Shown here piece after piece: positions 1 through 11,549 of a stretch of 64,000 nt of DNA. Origin of the DNA: Gelidibacter algens (lineage in GTDB: Bacteria > Bacteroidota > Bacteroidia > Flavobacteriales > Flavobacteriaceae); NCBI RefSeq assembly GCF_001678675.1, contig NZ_LZRN01000010.1, positions 62,001-126,000 on the forward strand, in the 5' to 3' direction. Under the pieces are notes generated by a model that worked only from the letters and a program-made list of their open reading frames with translations, had not been told where the DNA came from and did no database searches. How positions within the stretch are numbered: position 1 is the first letter of the stretch; each line of letters begins with the position of its first letter. The translations under genes were made by a program, and so were the position numbers.

Positions 1-6
1 GTAGTT

Positions 7-1611
7 TTATTTTAGTCTTCTAAAAAGTGACAGTTCCCTGATGACCGCACGGCTTTCAAACCCTCCGGCCAACGCACCAGTAGTGACACCCACGGTACTA
101 ATAAAGGACGCAAGGCGTATCAAATCGGTCAAATTAACGGCCTGCTTGTTTAGGGTGGGCCAAGTTTGGATCAAGTCTGAAGGAAACACATAGAGTTCCA
201 TAAACAACATAAGCAGTCCAACCATTAAGTAAAGTCCAATACACGCTAAAAATATGCTGAGATAAATAGTTGTATTTGCTACGGCAAGATGCTCAGTCAA
301 TATTCTTTTTTCTTTCCGTGGTAAAAAAAGAGACTGGATGGTAACAAGATAAAAACTGGCCCCCATAATGCTCATGATGGCAAACAGGATGGCCACAGAA
401 TTGGGCATATTGATCCCAACATCCCAGATCTCTGCAGTAAATAATAAGATAAATGAAGGACTGACGGCTGCGGTGACCAGCTTTGGAAGCGATAGAGGCA
501 GTAAAATCGCCTTATTTCTTAACAAAGGCCTGAGAAGTTGTTTGGGATGGCGAAAAGCCATTAATAGGTGAAACATGAAACTCTCCAACCCACTGCCGCC
601 CCGCAACTCCCGTTCAGGCAATTGCTGTTTTTCTTTTTGCAACTGGTCTTTTTCTGCCTGTGTAAAAATAGGCACCGCTTTACGATCTGATAAAAATTCA
701 TATGGGGACATGACTTTAGAATGGCCTTTATTTGTGTGGCTAAGTCCCACAATATCTCCAACCAGGTGCAACAATAGCGCAGCGGCATTAAACCTTACTG
801 ATGCATCATTCAATGAAAGCATCGGCTGTTTTCTCCCTGTGGTCACCAGCTTTCGTGTGGAGATCATTGCAATACGGGCCACGCTGGATAGGAAGCCGGC
901 ATCCACTCGGTTTTTTACAGTTGCCAAGGCTACATCTGTAATAACCAACATCATGTCATACGGGCCTTCGGCCATTCGCAAGCTGGTGTCATCCAGAAAG
1001 TCAGAAGGCCTTCTAGCTTTGTCAGTGGCCAACTGTGACGGGTCAGTGATGTCGAAACTCCACGGGATGCCTGTAGCGTCCTGTAAGGGAGTTTGCACAT
1101 CTGATATCAACTGTTCAGCAAACAGTCTCAAGTCTTCTTTTATTTCCTTTCTACTATATTCAATCAAGATCCCGATATTCATTTCAGGCTCTGGTTGCGG
1201 ACCTTTCGCTTTTTTTAAGGCTGTTAAAAATCTTCTTCCAGAGGTTAAGGAGCGGACAACGTTTGTGGATGAAATGAAACTGGCCGATCTCAAAATGCGG
1301 ATGGCGTTCAATAACCGAAACACTCTGAAGGCGGGGATTATTAATGCGACTAGCGTAATCCAGTTTTGTTTGATATAGGACCATTTGCTTGCTGCCAGAT
1401 AAAGTTTCAAAAGATATTCCAATATAAAAACGCCCCAGATAATGTAAAAAATGGTCCTCTCGATAGCGCCCAACCCTCGTACCAAATCTATAATAAGCAG
1501 GTATAGCCAACCGAGTGAAAGCAGGAACATTGGAATTTCAAGTCCGGACTCGAGCTTATACAAAGCCCTATACTTTTTGCGCTTATAGTAACTAGTGGAC
1601 GTTTTTGACAT
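7..1611 (-). CDS. Membrane protein with voltage-sensor-like N-terminus and decayed metzincin-like domain
   Basis: No named family recognised. Hydrophobic helices lie near residues 26-44, 51-74 and 83-98, the last running into an arginine-spaced helix (R96, R99, R105, R108) like the S4 segment of voltage-gated channels. Residues ~145-330 are soluble. They hold HLVGDIVGLSH (282-292), which aligns position for position with the metzincin zinc motif HExxHxxGxxH but has Leu for the catalytic Glu and Asp for the second His. A Met-turn-like VMSPY follows at 300-304. About four more membrane segments fill residues 365-520. The start is the only good ATG before upstream stops. It stands alone, with no operon partner in the window. 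It could be a sensor built from a dead protease fold. The architecture is seen; any function is unknown. Confidence 0.75.
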   Translation of the reverse strand: MSKTSTSYYKRKKYRALYKLESGLEIPMFLLSLGWLYLLIIDLVRGLGAIERTIFYIIWGVFILEYLLKLYLAASKWSYIKQNWITLVALIIPAFRVFRLLNAIRILRSASFISSTNVVRSLTSGRRFLTALKKAKGPQPEPEMNIGILIEYSRKEIKEDLRLFAEQLISDVQTPLQDATGIPWSFDITDPSQLATDKARRPSDFLDDTSLRMAEGPYDMMLVITDVALATVKNRVDAGFLSSVARIAMISTRKLVTTGRKQPMLSLNDASVRFNAAALLLHLVGDIVGLSHTNKGHSKVMSPYEFLSDRKAVPIFTQAEKDQLQKEKQQLPERELRGGSGLESFMFHLLMAFRHPKQLLRPLLRNKAILLPLSLPKLVTAAVSPSFILLFTAEIWDVGINMPNSVAILFAIMSIMGASFYLVTIQSLFLPRKEKRILTEHLAVANTTIYLSIFLACIGLYLMVGLLMLFMELYVFPSDLIQTWPTLNKQAVNLTDLIRLASFISTVGVTTGALAGGFESRAVIRELSLFRRLK

Positions 1612-1803
1612 ATTAATAGGGTTATTTTGGTACGATCATATCTTAAAACTTAGGGTGGATTGCACCTGATATGATCATTATAGGGCTTAATAGTGATCAA
1701 ACTCAAACTTCACATCGGCTATAAGGTGATGGTCTTGGCGTTGTCTGATATATTGCGCTCCCTATGGTTGAATGCCACTTTTATGGTGTTATCTAAGGAA
1801 AAT

Positions 1804-2352
1804 TTATTCGGTTACTGTTCCCCAGTTTTCGCCAGTTTTTATCCGATAAAGCTGCATCTCAGAAATCCCAAATTGTTTCGCAATCATTTTAAGTCGTGTT
1901 CTTCTATTAGGGTCATTTATTTTTCGTTTGAGCAGCCTGACTTTGCTTTCTGTAAGTTTTGCGTTCGTCCTTTTGAGGGGTCTATTAACATATGTTGGAT
2001 TACGGAATTGGTGTATTTCCTTTTCCCTTTTAGTGGACCATTTCAGATTTTCGACACGGTTGTCTGTTTTTTTGTAATTAAGGTGGATCACAAAAACTCC
2101 GTCATTTTGTTCTAGGAAATGTTCAGCCACAAGTTTGTGAACGTATCTACTGGTAGATTTTCCATTCCGTTTTTGTTTTAGAGGTAAATTTTGGTAGCCA
2201 TTGATAAACGATTCCGTTATCAAAAACTCTTTTTCTCCTTTGCAGTTTATAATTCGACCGTAATTTGAGATTTTGAACTTTTCGTTTTCAGCAATTTTAT
2301 CATCAAATTCAATCGGCTTCCATTCTTCCTTCCAATAATTTCTTATGATCAT
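1804..2352 (-). CDS. NUMOD4/HNH homing-type endonuclease
   Basis: A 182-residue free-standing nuclease. The N-terminus (EEWKPIEF, then FKISNYGRIINCKG) matches the NUMOD4 DNA-binding motif of phage and intron homing endonucleases. The centre (VHKLVAEHFL, then VIHLNYKKTDNRVENLKWST) is an HNH_3 domain, with His and the closing Asn residues in place, although HLNY replaces the usual HIDG/HKDG. The C-terminal ~45 residues (KLTESKVRLLKRKI ... IAKQFGISEMQLYRIKTG) form a helix-turn-helix that would read the target site. Such genes cut DNA lacking their own insertion and spread as selfish elements. Here there is no host intron or interrupted gene nearby, so it is either a solo selfish gene or a relic. 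The reading frame is intact. Confidence 0.88.
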   Translation of the reverse strand: MIIRNYWKEEWKPIEFDDKIAENEKFKISNYGRIINCKGEKEFLITESFINGYQNLPLKQKRNGKSTSRYVHKLVAEHFLEQNDGVFVIHLNYKKTDNRVENLKWSTKREKEIHQFRNPTYVNRPLKRTNAKLTESKVRLLKRKINDPNRRTRLKMIAKQFGISEMQLYRIKTGENWGTVTE

Positions 2353-3357
2353 ACCTGTGGTTTTTAATGCGACTTAACATTTTTTTTGTGCCGTTCGTTC
2401 TTCTAATTAGGGAGAGTTCGTTCAGCACTTTTCTAGTGTATTGCCAACGTGAATGCATGGGTCGGTGCGTGTTTAAGCCCGAGGCAATAAAAGTACAAAA
2501 CTATACTGGAAAATTTGCAGCGATTTTTCAGTATAGGCCCAGAGCAGGTCATCGGCATTTATGCGACCAGAGCATCTTAATTGGTTAATGTTAGTGCAAT
2601 TGCTAAAAGTCCGCACTTATAAAGGTAGTGTTCAGGATAATTGCTTTGTTTGGCAAATGCTTTTAATTTTCCCAATGTCCATTTAATTGCAACATAGCTA
2701 TTTTAACTCTTGTTGGCATATTTCTGCACTTGGGTGCCTTAAGTGGCAACTAGGTTCACCGAATATAAATTATAAATCCCAAACATCAAACGTAAGGTTA
2801 TATAGTTTAAATCTGACCATAAAGATTTTCGATCTTTAATGATTGTAAAGATCACATATATCCGCAACCTCTAAACTACGACCCCCTTGGCAACTTTTCG
2901 ATACTTAGACTTACATTTATAAACCCAAGAGGATTTCTATATTGAGTGCTTTTGTAATTGGCAACCTCATTAGTGCTGAGCCAAAAGCTATGGACTATCC
3001 TATACTCACAGTTTAGGCGCGTTAGCCATAACACCAAAAATGATATTGGCTAATATCTTTAGAGTCCATATTCTTACGTTATGAATTAATAGTCTCACCT
3101 CGATCCACCTATTTTTGTCGTTAATAAACGGCATCATAGGCATAAAGTATTCTTTTGCTTTTTTTTAAGTTACGGTGCTTTACTCCAATGCCTAACTGAC
3201 CTGGGTCATTTTTAATATTAAATGTAAGTCTTAATTTGGATTGGATTTTAAATGATTGCATTAACATACTAACTCCTTTTATTAGATATGGATTATTAGA
3301 TATGGAATTAAAAATCGTAGGGGAGTCGAAATTAACATAATAAAAAAACAGAATGAC
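2353..3357. other. 1-kb region without a convincing gene
   Basis: Both strands carry many stops and only short frames, such as a 73-codon frame at 2367-2588 with no domain-like features. A weak inverted repeat around GATTTTCGATC sits near 2825. The last ~100 bases should hold the promoter and leader of the downstream outer-membrane operon, but no clear TAnnTTTG box was found. Confidence 0.5.
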
Positions 3358-5655
3358 ATGAAGAAAATAATTACTTTTTGTGCTTTGGCTTTTTTAGGAG
3401 CTAACGCAAACGCGCAACTAAAAGACGTAACGGTAACTTTACAGCCCACTGTAAGTTACAACTGGTTTGATAATAACACCGCTATAGAAGACGGTGTAAT
3501 GTATGGAGGCCGAGTTGGTTTCGGATTTGGTGAAGCCATTGAACTTAGAGGGGTTTATGAAAAATCAGCCGACCTAAAAAATACGGTCGATGGTTTTGAT
3601 TTTTTCTCAGATGACTTTGTAAGTAATTTCGACTCCAGAAATGTGGACATAGAACGCATTGGCGGTGAATTTAAGGCTAACATTCCAACACGTGGTACCT
3701 TTGTTCCCTATATCACATTGGGAGCTGGGGTGCAAAAGCTTACTGTTGATATTGCTGCAATAGATGCCCCCACCAACGAGCAGAAATCAGAACAGATTTA
3801 CGCTAACGTTGGTCTAGGCACGCAAATTAAACTGGGCAATAGGCTATTTCTTAATTTGGAAGCAAAAAATACAATCTTTAATATGGATCCTGCGTCTGTG
3901 TTATTCCAAGAAGGACAAGATCAAAGCGATATTGAGGATTGGTTGAATAACAATGACAACAGTCGCATGTACAATTGGTCGGTATTGGCCGGATTGCAAC
4001 TTTACTTGGGAGGCCGTAGTCCTGAAGAGTTTAGTGATTTGGACAGAGCCTACTACAATAAGTTTTCGGGCGGTTTAGGTGGCTTCAAGCTAATTGTTGA
4101 ACCTGCTGGTTCTTACGTCAATTTTGATAATGATACCAACTTGGCAGATTCTTATTTTCTTGGTGGAAGGGTCGGTTTTGATTTGAATCAATATGTTGGT
4201 GTAAGAGGTTTTTATTACCAAGCGACTAGAAATGAAGAGATCTCTACTGACTGGGACGATATGGCCATGTACGGCGGTGAATTTATTGCCAAATTAAATG
4301 TTTCCCGTGGGCTTGTACCTTACATTAACTTGGGCGGAGGCTATTTAAATGTGTATGAAGGTAGTTATATTGGAAAGGATGGCATCAATGGTGCTTCTTC
4401 AGGTTATTTTGCAAAAGGTGGTTTAGGTTTAAATATACCACTTGGCAGAAATGTTGAAGTATTTGGCGATGCCAATATGCTATTCACTTCAGACCGTGCA
4501 AACGATGATTTGGAAAATACAATTGCGCCCTCTGAGCTAAAAGAACATACAATGTACACCGTTGGGGTTCGTTTTCAGTTAGGAAAAAGAGCCGATAATA
4601 CCGATGAAATTTTACAAGATAGAATAGATGAGAGGGTAGAGGATAGAACACAGGAATATCAGGACCGTATTGATGAGTTGGAATCTGAATTATCTGATGC
4701 CTATAAAAATAATGATACCAAAAAAGCAGTTGCAATTATTGAGGAGAAAAAAGATTTAGAGCGTAAAAAGGACGGATCTCAAGAAATGCAAACGACATCT
4801 AAATCTAAAGAAAAAGTAAAAGAATCTAAAGTTGTAATGACACCAAAAGAACTGGAAGACCTGATTGAAAAAGTCATTCAAGGTGTTGATGAAGAATCAC
4901 GCAAACCACAAACGGTTGAAGATCGTATGGATCGTTTAGAGCGCTTATTGCTGGAGATCAATACAGGATCATACCAACAAAATCTTACACCTCTGCGTCA
5001 ACAAGATGCATCCCAAAAAATTCTGGACAAATTAAACGAGCTCGATAAAAAAATCGAACGAAATACAGACAGAATAAATAACTTGGGTGATAATCTCCAA
5101 AATCAAAATCAAAACCAAGATAAGACTGTGGTTATTGCACCGGGCCAACAAGCCACAACTGCACCGCCGATGAATCAGCCATCAGAAACTACAGTAATAA
5201 CCGATCAAAATGGAAATACTGTTTTCCAATCTGATAATGCAAATGAAGGTGTTGCCACTGGTTGGGTAGTCAACGAAGGAATGTCAATTTTTACGGGTGC
5301 TGTTTTTGCAGATGAGGTTTCTATGATCATTGGTATAAGAGGTAACTATGCCTTTACCAATTCGCCATTTAAATTTATGCCAGACATCTACTTGGCTCCA
5401 GGTAAAAATACTGGATTCGGAATAAATGCAAACGTGGTGATTCCTTTTGATGTGAACGCGGGTATTATTTTACAACCTTATGTTGGACTGGGACTTGGCT
5501 ATAATGATGCTGTAGGAGAAAGTTCTTTTAGTCCCAATTTAGTTTTAGGTACATCTTTTAATCTATTAGGAGGTAAGTTATTTGCAGATTATACTGCTCA
5601 CAACTTTATAGATATCCATAGAATATCTGTGGGTTATAAATTAAATTTTCAATAA
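3358..5655 (+). CDS. Multi-domain outer-membrane beta-barrel protein
   Basis: A signal peptide (MKKIITFCALAFLGANANA) precedes 765 residues. Two tandem barrel domains of the OmpA/OMP_b-brl type span ~21-220 and ~240-415. They look like an internal duplication: both begin with a V..P..SY..FDN.T pattern, then a GGRVGF strand and a VRG/LRG.Y strand. Residues ~420-600 are highly charged and coiled-coil-like (DRIDELESELSDAYKNN), with a Gln/Asn/Pro/Thr-rich linker to ~640. A final set of amphipathic strands ends in an aromatic, YKLNFQ, as barrels do. The stop is followed after one base by the ATG of an OmpA-domain gene, so they form an operon. The pair may tie the outer membrane to peptidoglycan. 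Barrel identity is secure; substrate and role are not. Confidence 0.85.
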   Translation: MKKIITFCALAFLGANANAQLKDVTVTLQPTVSYNWFDNNTAIEDGVMYGGRVGFGFGEAIELRGVYEKSADLKNTVDGFDFFSDDFVSNFDSRNVDIERIGGEFKANIPTRGTFVPYITLGAGVQKLTVDIAAIDAPTNEQKSEQIYANVGLGTQIKLGNRLFLNLEAKNTIFNMDPASVLFQEGQDQSDIEDWLNNNDNSRMYNWSVLAGLQLYLGGRSPEEFSDLDRAYYNKFSGGLGGFKLIVEPAGSYVNFDNDTNLADSYFLGGRVGFDLNQYVGVRGFYYQATRNEEISTDWDDMAMYGGEFIAKLNVSRGLVPYINLGGGYLNVYEGSYIGKDGINGASSGYFAKGGLGLNIPLGRNVEVFGDANMLFTSDRANDDLENTIAPSELKEHTMYTVGVRFQLGKRADNTDEILQDRIDERVEDRTQEYQDRIDELESELSDAYKNNDTKKAVAIIEEKKDLERKKDGSQEMQTTSKSKEKVKESKVVMTPKELEDLIEKVIQGVDEESRKPQTVEDRMDRLERLLLEINTGSYQQNLTPLRQQDASQKILDKLNELDKKIERNTDRINNLGDNLQNQNQNQDKTVVIAPGQQATTAPPMNQPSETTVITDQNGNTVFQSDNANEGVATGWVVNEGMSIFTGAVFADEVSMIIGIRGNYAFTNSPFKFMPDIYLAPGKNTGFGINANVVIPFDVNAGIILQPYVGLGLGYNDAVGESSFSPNLVLGTSFNLLGGKLFADYTAHNFIDIHRISVGYKLNFQ

Positions 5656-5656
5656 G

Positions 5657-6652
5657 ATGTTACAGGTAAACACAACAAATCAATTAAAAACAATTGTAGT
5701 TACTATAGGTATGTTATTTTCAGTTAGTCTTTTCGCGCAAAGCGAAAAGACTGCTGAAAAAAGTACTATTGTAATGACAAAATCTGAACTCAAATCTTTT
5801 TTAAGCACCATTGCAGATGCAAGACGTGAGCAACTTAAAGAAAGAGAAAATAGACAACAGAAACAAGATATGGCTGAGCTAAGGTTGAAATACCAAGAGC
5901 GGTCAGAGATGAGAACTGGGGGAAATGAAAATATATCAAATCAGCAAATTCTTTCAGAGTTGAGGTACTTGAACCAAAGGATTGACAACCTTAGTAACGG
6001 CAATAATGCATCACCGTCTTCGGGGAGGGATAACTCAACCATAATTATCCCTAGCACTGCTAACCCTAATCCATTTTATCCTTCAAATGATAGAAGCACG
6101 GCAACTATCATTCCTTCTAACAATGCTAAAATAAAAGAGTTACAAGGTCAAATTGATTCTTTAAAGAATGTTGACGCTAATGAAATGAATTATAAAGACG
6201 ATAATTCGTTTGCGGATAGTTTGAATACTATGAATGGAAGGCTAAATGATGTGAGACGGCAGCTCGATAGTATAGAATCAAAAATGTCAACTTCGGATAA
6301 AATGGCGCAAACGAATGAGTCATCAAAAGACAAGACTTATTTTAAACAGCAAGTCTATTTCGACAATAATTCAGAAACCTTGCGAGCCGAATATATGCCA
6401 TACATTCGTGATTTAACCCAGATCTTGATCAAATATCCTGAAGCAAAAGTTTTGTTGGAAGGATGGGCAAGTCCGGTGGGAAAATCCAGTTATAATAAGC
6501 AGCTTTCTATGAGAAGAGCTTTAGCTGTGGAACAAGCTTTTATCAATAATCAAATTGATAAAAGTAGACTCATTACCGCTTTTAGGGGCGAAGACGAAAC
6601 ATCTTCAGAACAACATGCAAGGCGAGTGGAAATGTCTATAATTGTGAGGTAA
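5657..6652 (+). CDS. OmpA-family peptidoglycan-binding protein with coiled-coil stalk
   Basis: 331 residues: a signal peptide ending around SLFAQ (near residue 28), a charged coiled-coil stalk (to ~120), a Ser/Asn/Pro-rich stretch, a second coiled coil (~155-215), and a C-terminal OmpA-like domain (~228-331). In the last, VYFDNNSETLR, VLLEGWASPVG and NKQLSMRRALAVEQ match the conserved segments that clasp diaminopimelate in peptidoglycan. It starts one base after the upstream barrel gene stops, so the two are co-transcribed and probably translationally coupled. The stalk begins with IVMTKSELKSFL, which resembles VVMTPKELEDLIEKV in the partner, suggesting a shared interaction segment. Likely role: anchoring the partner barrel to the cell wall. 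Confidence 0.87.
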   Translation: MLQVNTTNQLKTIVVTIGMLFSVSLFAQSEKTAEKSTIVMTKSELKSFLSTIADARREQLKERENRQQKQDMAELRLKYQERSEMRTGGNENISNQQILSELRYLNQRIDNLSNGNNASPSSGRDNSTIIIPSTANPNPFYPSNDRSTATIIPSNNAKIKELQGQIDSLKNVDANEMNYKDDNSFADSLNTMNGRLNDVRRQLDSIESKMSTSDKMAQTNESSKDKTYFKQQVYFDNNSETLRAEYMPYIRDLTQILIKYPEAKVLLEGWASPVGKSSYNKQLSMRRALAVEQAFINNQIDKSRLITAFRGEDETSSEQHARRVEMSIIVR

Positions 6653-6773
6653 ACTTTTTGATTATCCGCAATCACTTATACATAAGAAATTATCAATTGA
6701 ATACTTTGCTAAGCGGGAAGACATTGGTGATTAAGGATTGAAATAAGGTTCAAAATTAAGATCATTTAGAATT

Positions 6774-6832
6774 AAAGCCATCGTAGAAGAAAGCGGTTTA
6801 GAACTGCTCAATCTCCCTCGATGGCTTTTTAT
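6774..6832 (+). terminator. Terminator of the barrel/OmpA operon
   Basis: Perfect 10-bp arms (AAAGCCATCG at 6774-6783, CGATGGCTTT at 6819-6828) are followed directly by a T-rich run. The loop is long (35 nt), but position and T-tract fit a rho-independent terminator ~120 bp after the operon. The convergent GH97 gene ends just beyond. Confidence 0.65.
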
Positions 6833-6927
6833 TTTGGCACTAAACGCTACCCTTCTTATATCTTTCGCAGATTAAATGTTAACTGGTTGGGATAGCTATT
6901 ATTGGTATCTGCCAATAGATACAACAT

Positions 6928-9054
<2,127 letters not shown>

Positions 9055-11541
9055 CTATTTATTGAAAATTGTGATTTCGGTTTTTAATTTAGTGTCTGGC
9101 AATCTAATCATCAACAGTTGATTTTTCTCATCAAAGAAATAACTTGATTGCGCAAAGCTTGTGTTTAGATTTTCGGAGATTTTAGTTGATGACACTGGTT
9201 TTATCTGATTGTTATTTATTTCAACCCTTTTTGGAATTGAAGTGGTATGTATTTTTAAGAGATAATTTCTAATTTCCGTTTTAAACGCTTTCTGTTGTGG
9301 GGCGTTGATGTCAACTTTTAAAAAGGTTGGAGCGTTTTCAGCCTCAAATTTAGTAAGGGCAAATTCGTCATTCTTGTAGTTGTTGGTTTCGCCGTCATCC
9401 TCATAAAGCTCAAAAGAATTCATGTTGTCAGACGGGAAAATTTCTAAAATAACAGGCGCATTCTTAAGCGCACCTGTGTAAGGCACAATTGGTGATTTTG
9501 GAATGATTGAACCCGCTTTCACAAACATTGGAATCGTTTCCAAAGTGACTGGGTACTTGATTGTTGTGCCTCCATTGTATGTCGTCGCTGGGTTATTATA
9601 ATCAATCCATTCGCCTTTTGGAAGGTAAACGCTTCGGGTTTTTGCTCCTTCTTCGACTACTGGCGCTATCAATAAGTGTTCTCCAAACATGAATTGGTCA
9701 TCGATGTTGAAGGTGTTTTCATCTTTTGGATATTCCAAAACTAAAGCTCTCATTATTGGAATCCCGGTGTCATAAGATTCACGCGCATAGGAATACAGGT
9801 AGGGCTGTAATTGGTATTTTAATTCTATGGATGACTTCGCTATTTTTTCAGCTTGCTTACCGAAGAGCCAAGGTTCTACCGCATTATTCCCTTCATGATG
9901 GGCGCGACTCAATGGATTGAAAATTCCGAATTGCAGCCATCTCACATAGAGTTCAGCAAATTCAGGATAGTCTGTAATTTCGCCACAATACCCAGAAATA
10001 TCTGTTGTCCAAAACGGAATCAATCCCAAACCTGCGGACAGACCTAAAGGGATTTGATTTGCCAGATTTGTCCAACCATCAGTCACATCTTCGCCATTTC
10101 CGCTGTCACCAGACCACCCAAAGGCATACCGTTGAACGCCAGCATAGGCAGCACGTGTCATTTGAAAAACACGCTGATTTGGGTTGTGTTTTTCAAATTG
10201 CTCGGTCACCACTTTGTCCCAAGTGAGTCCATAAACATTATGAATTTCATCATGCATCCCCAAATGATGTTTCATATTTAACCTATCTGTACTTTCTTCA
10301 TTGCTCCAGGCAGGTTCCCCCATATCTGTCCAAAATCCCCTGACACCATCATTGATAGGAATTTGTTGCAAATGGCCCCACCAAGCGGCAGTTTTTGGAT
10401 TTGTAAAATCGACAACGCCAGCATTTCCGCCCCATGGCCAAGGCATGTCGTAGGATTTTCCTGTTCTGATATCTGTGGCAAAAAAACCTTTTGCATCTGC
10501 TTCTTCCCACTGTTTGGTGGTAGCTTGAGACACAACGGGGTCCTGCGAAACGATGACTTTAAATCCGTTATCCGCCAGGTCTGAAAGCATCTTTTTGGGG
10601 TTTTGATATTTTTCTTTTGCCCATTCAAAATTCTGGAGGCCTTCAACCCAACCTATATCTTGATAGATAATGTCACATGGGATGTTTCGCTTTCTATATT
10701 CTTGAGCAATATCTCTTGTAAGTGTTTCATTGGTTAATAGCCCACGACTTTGTGACCATCCAAAGGCCCATTTAGGAGGCATAATTGGTTTTCCATTTAA
10801 TTTGGTATAGCTTTTAATGATTTCTTTGTAATCTTTACCGTAAAAGAAATAGTAAATGAAAGGGCCGTCAGGTGATGAAAACGAAAAAGAATCCGTTGAT
10901 TCTTTACCAAAATCGAACTGCGTCTTATAGGTGTTATCAAAGAAAATCCCGTAATTATAACTACTCATAAAAAAAGGAATACTCTTATACAATGGGTCTT
11001 CTTTTTCTGAATAACACGGCTTGTCACTATTCCACATGGTATATGATTTGCCTCTTCGGTCCAAGGTTCCAGTTTTTTCGCCCAAGCCAAAAAAATGCTC
11101 ATCCTGCCGCAATACTTTGCTGGTTTTTATGTCTGTGCCATCCACCACATAAGGCTGCTCATCAGTATCTCCAAGTATCAGCCTTTGATATTTATTAAAG
11201 ATTTGAATTTTGAATGGCGACTTATGAACCATCACACGTAAATCGGCAGTAAAAACCTCATATACTGATGAGGATTCGTTGACATTGATCGTATAATTTT
11301 TATCAAAAACGTCATTGATTACTGCAAATGATTCATTATTTCGAACAAACTCTCCGCTAGGCGAAAACCAAAATTTAATGTTTTTTGAGTCTAAAAATTC
11401 GAGTGCTATTTTCGCATTATTCTCAAATGTAAATACAACCTTATTCTTATGAGTTAGGGCGTCAATTACCTTTAATTGATCTTGGGACCAACTAAAACTG
11501 AATACAAAAAACATGAGAATAAGGCTGTATATTTTATTCAT
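9055..11541 (-). CDS. GH31 alpha-glucosidase
   Basis: 828 residues with a signal peptide (FFVFSFSWSQ) and the GH31 layout: N-terminal beta-sandwich, TIM barrel with the signature GFWTDMGEP (nucleophile D406), and RYAFGWSGDSGNG carrying the likely acid/base D479. Other family landmarks are GLGEKTG (~152-158), PPKWAFGWSQSRG (~255-267) and PIMRALVLEYP. No lipobox follows the signal, so it is probably periplasmic. It lies 8 bp after the SusE-like T9SS gene and 9 bp before GH97, in one operon. GH31 and GH97 next to GH66 resemble the Bacteroides dextran locus, so removal of alpha-1,6-linked glucose from isomalto-oligosaccharides is the likely job. Confidence 0.93.
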   Translation of the reverse strand: MNKIYSLILMFFVFSFSWSQDQLKVIDALTHKNKVVFTFENNAKIALEFLDSKNIKFWFSPSGEFVRNNESFAVINDVFDKNYTINVNESSSVYEVFTADLRVMVHKSPFKIQIFNKYQRLILGDTDEQPYVVDGTDIKTSKVLRQDEHFFGLGEKTGTLDRRGKSYTMWNSDKPCYSEKEDPLYKSIPFFMSSYNYGIFFDNTYKTQFDFGKESTDSFSFSSPDGPFIYYFFYGKDYKEIIKSYTKLNGKPIMPPKWAFGWSQSRGLLTNETLTRDIAQEYRKRNIPCDIIYQDIGWVEGLQNFEWAKEKYQNPKKMLSDLADNGFKVIVSQDPVVSQATTKQWEEADAKGFFATDIRTGKSYDMPWPWGGNAGVVDFTNPKTAAWWGHLQQIPINDGVRGFWTDMGEPAWSNEESTDRLNMKHHLGMHDEIHNVYGLTWDKVVTEQFEKHNPNQRVFQMTRAAYAGVQRYAFGWSGDSGNGEDVTDGWTNLANQIPLGLSAGLGLIPFWTTDISGYCGEITDYPEFAELYVRWLQFGIFNPLSRAHHEGNNAVEPWLFGKQAEKIAKSSIELKYQLQPYLYSYARESYDTGIPIMRALVLEYPKDENTFNIDDQFMFGEHLLIAPVVEEGAKTRSVYLPKGEWIDYNNPATTYNGGTTIKYPVTLETIPMFVKAGSIIPKSPIVPYTGALKNAPVILEIFPSDNMNSFELYEDDGETNNYKNDEFALTKFEAENAPTFLKVDINAPQQKAFKTEIRNYLLKIHTTSIPKRVEINNNQIKPVSSTKISENLNTSFAQSSYFFDEKNQLLMIRLPDTKLKTEITIFNK

Positions 11542-11549
11542 AGTGATGT

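Noticed and set aside
575-1378. 267-codon plus-strand frame
   Set aside because: Antisense to the large membrane-protein gene, which has the better protein pattern.
1693-2115. 140-codon plus-strand frame opposite the HNH gene
   Set aside because: It overlaps the HNH endonuclease on the other strand, and its peptide is rich in Phe and Cys without domain features.
2367-2588. 73-codon frame in the 1-kb gap
   Set aside because: No recognisable features, odd composition and no neighbour support.
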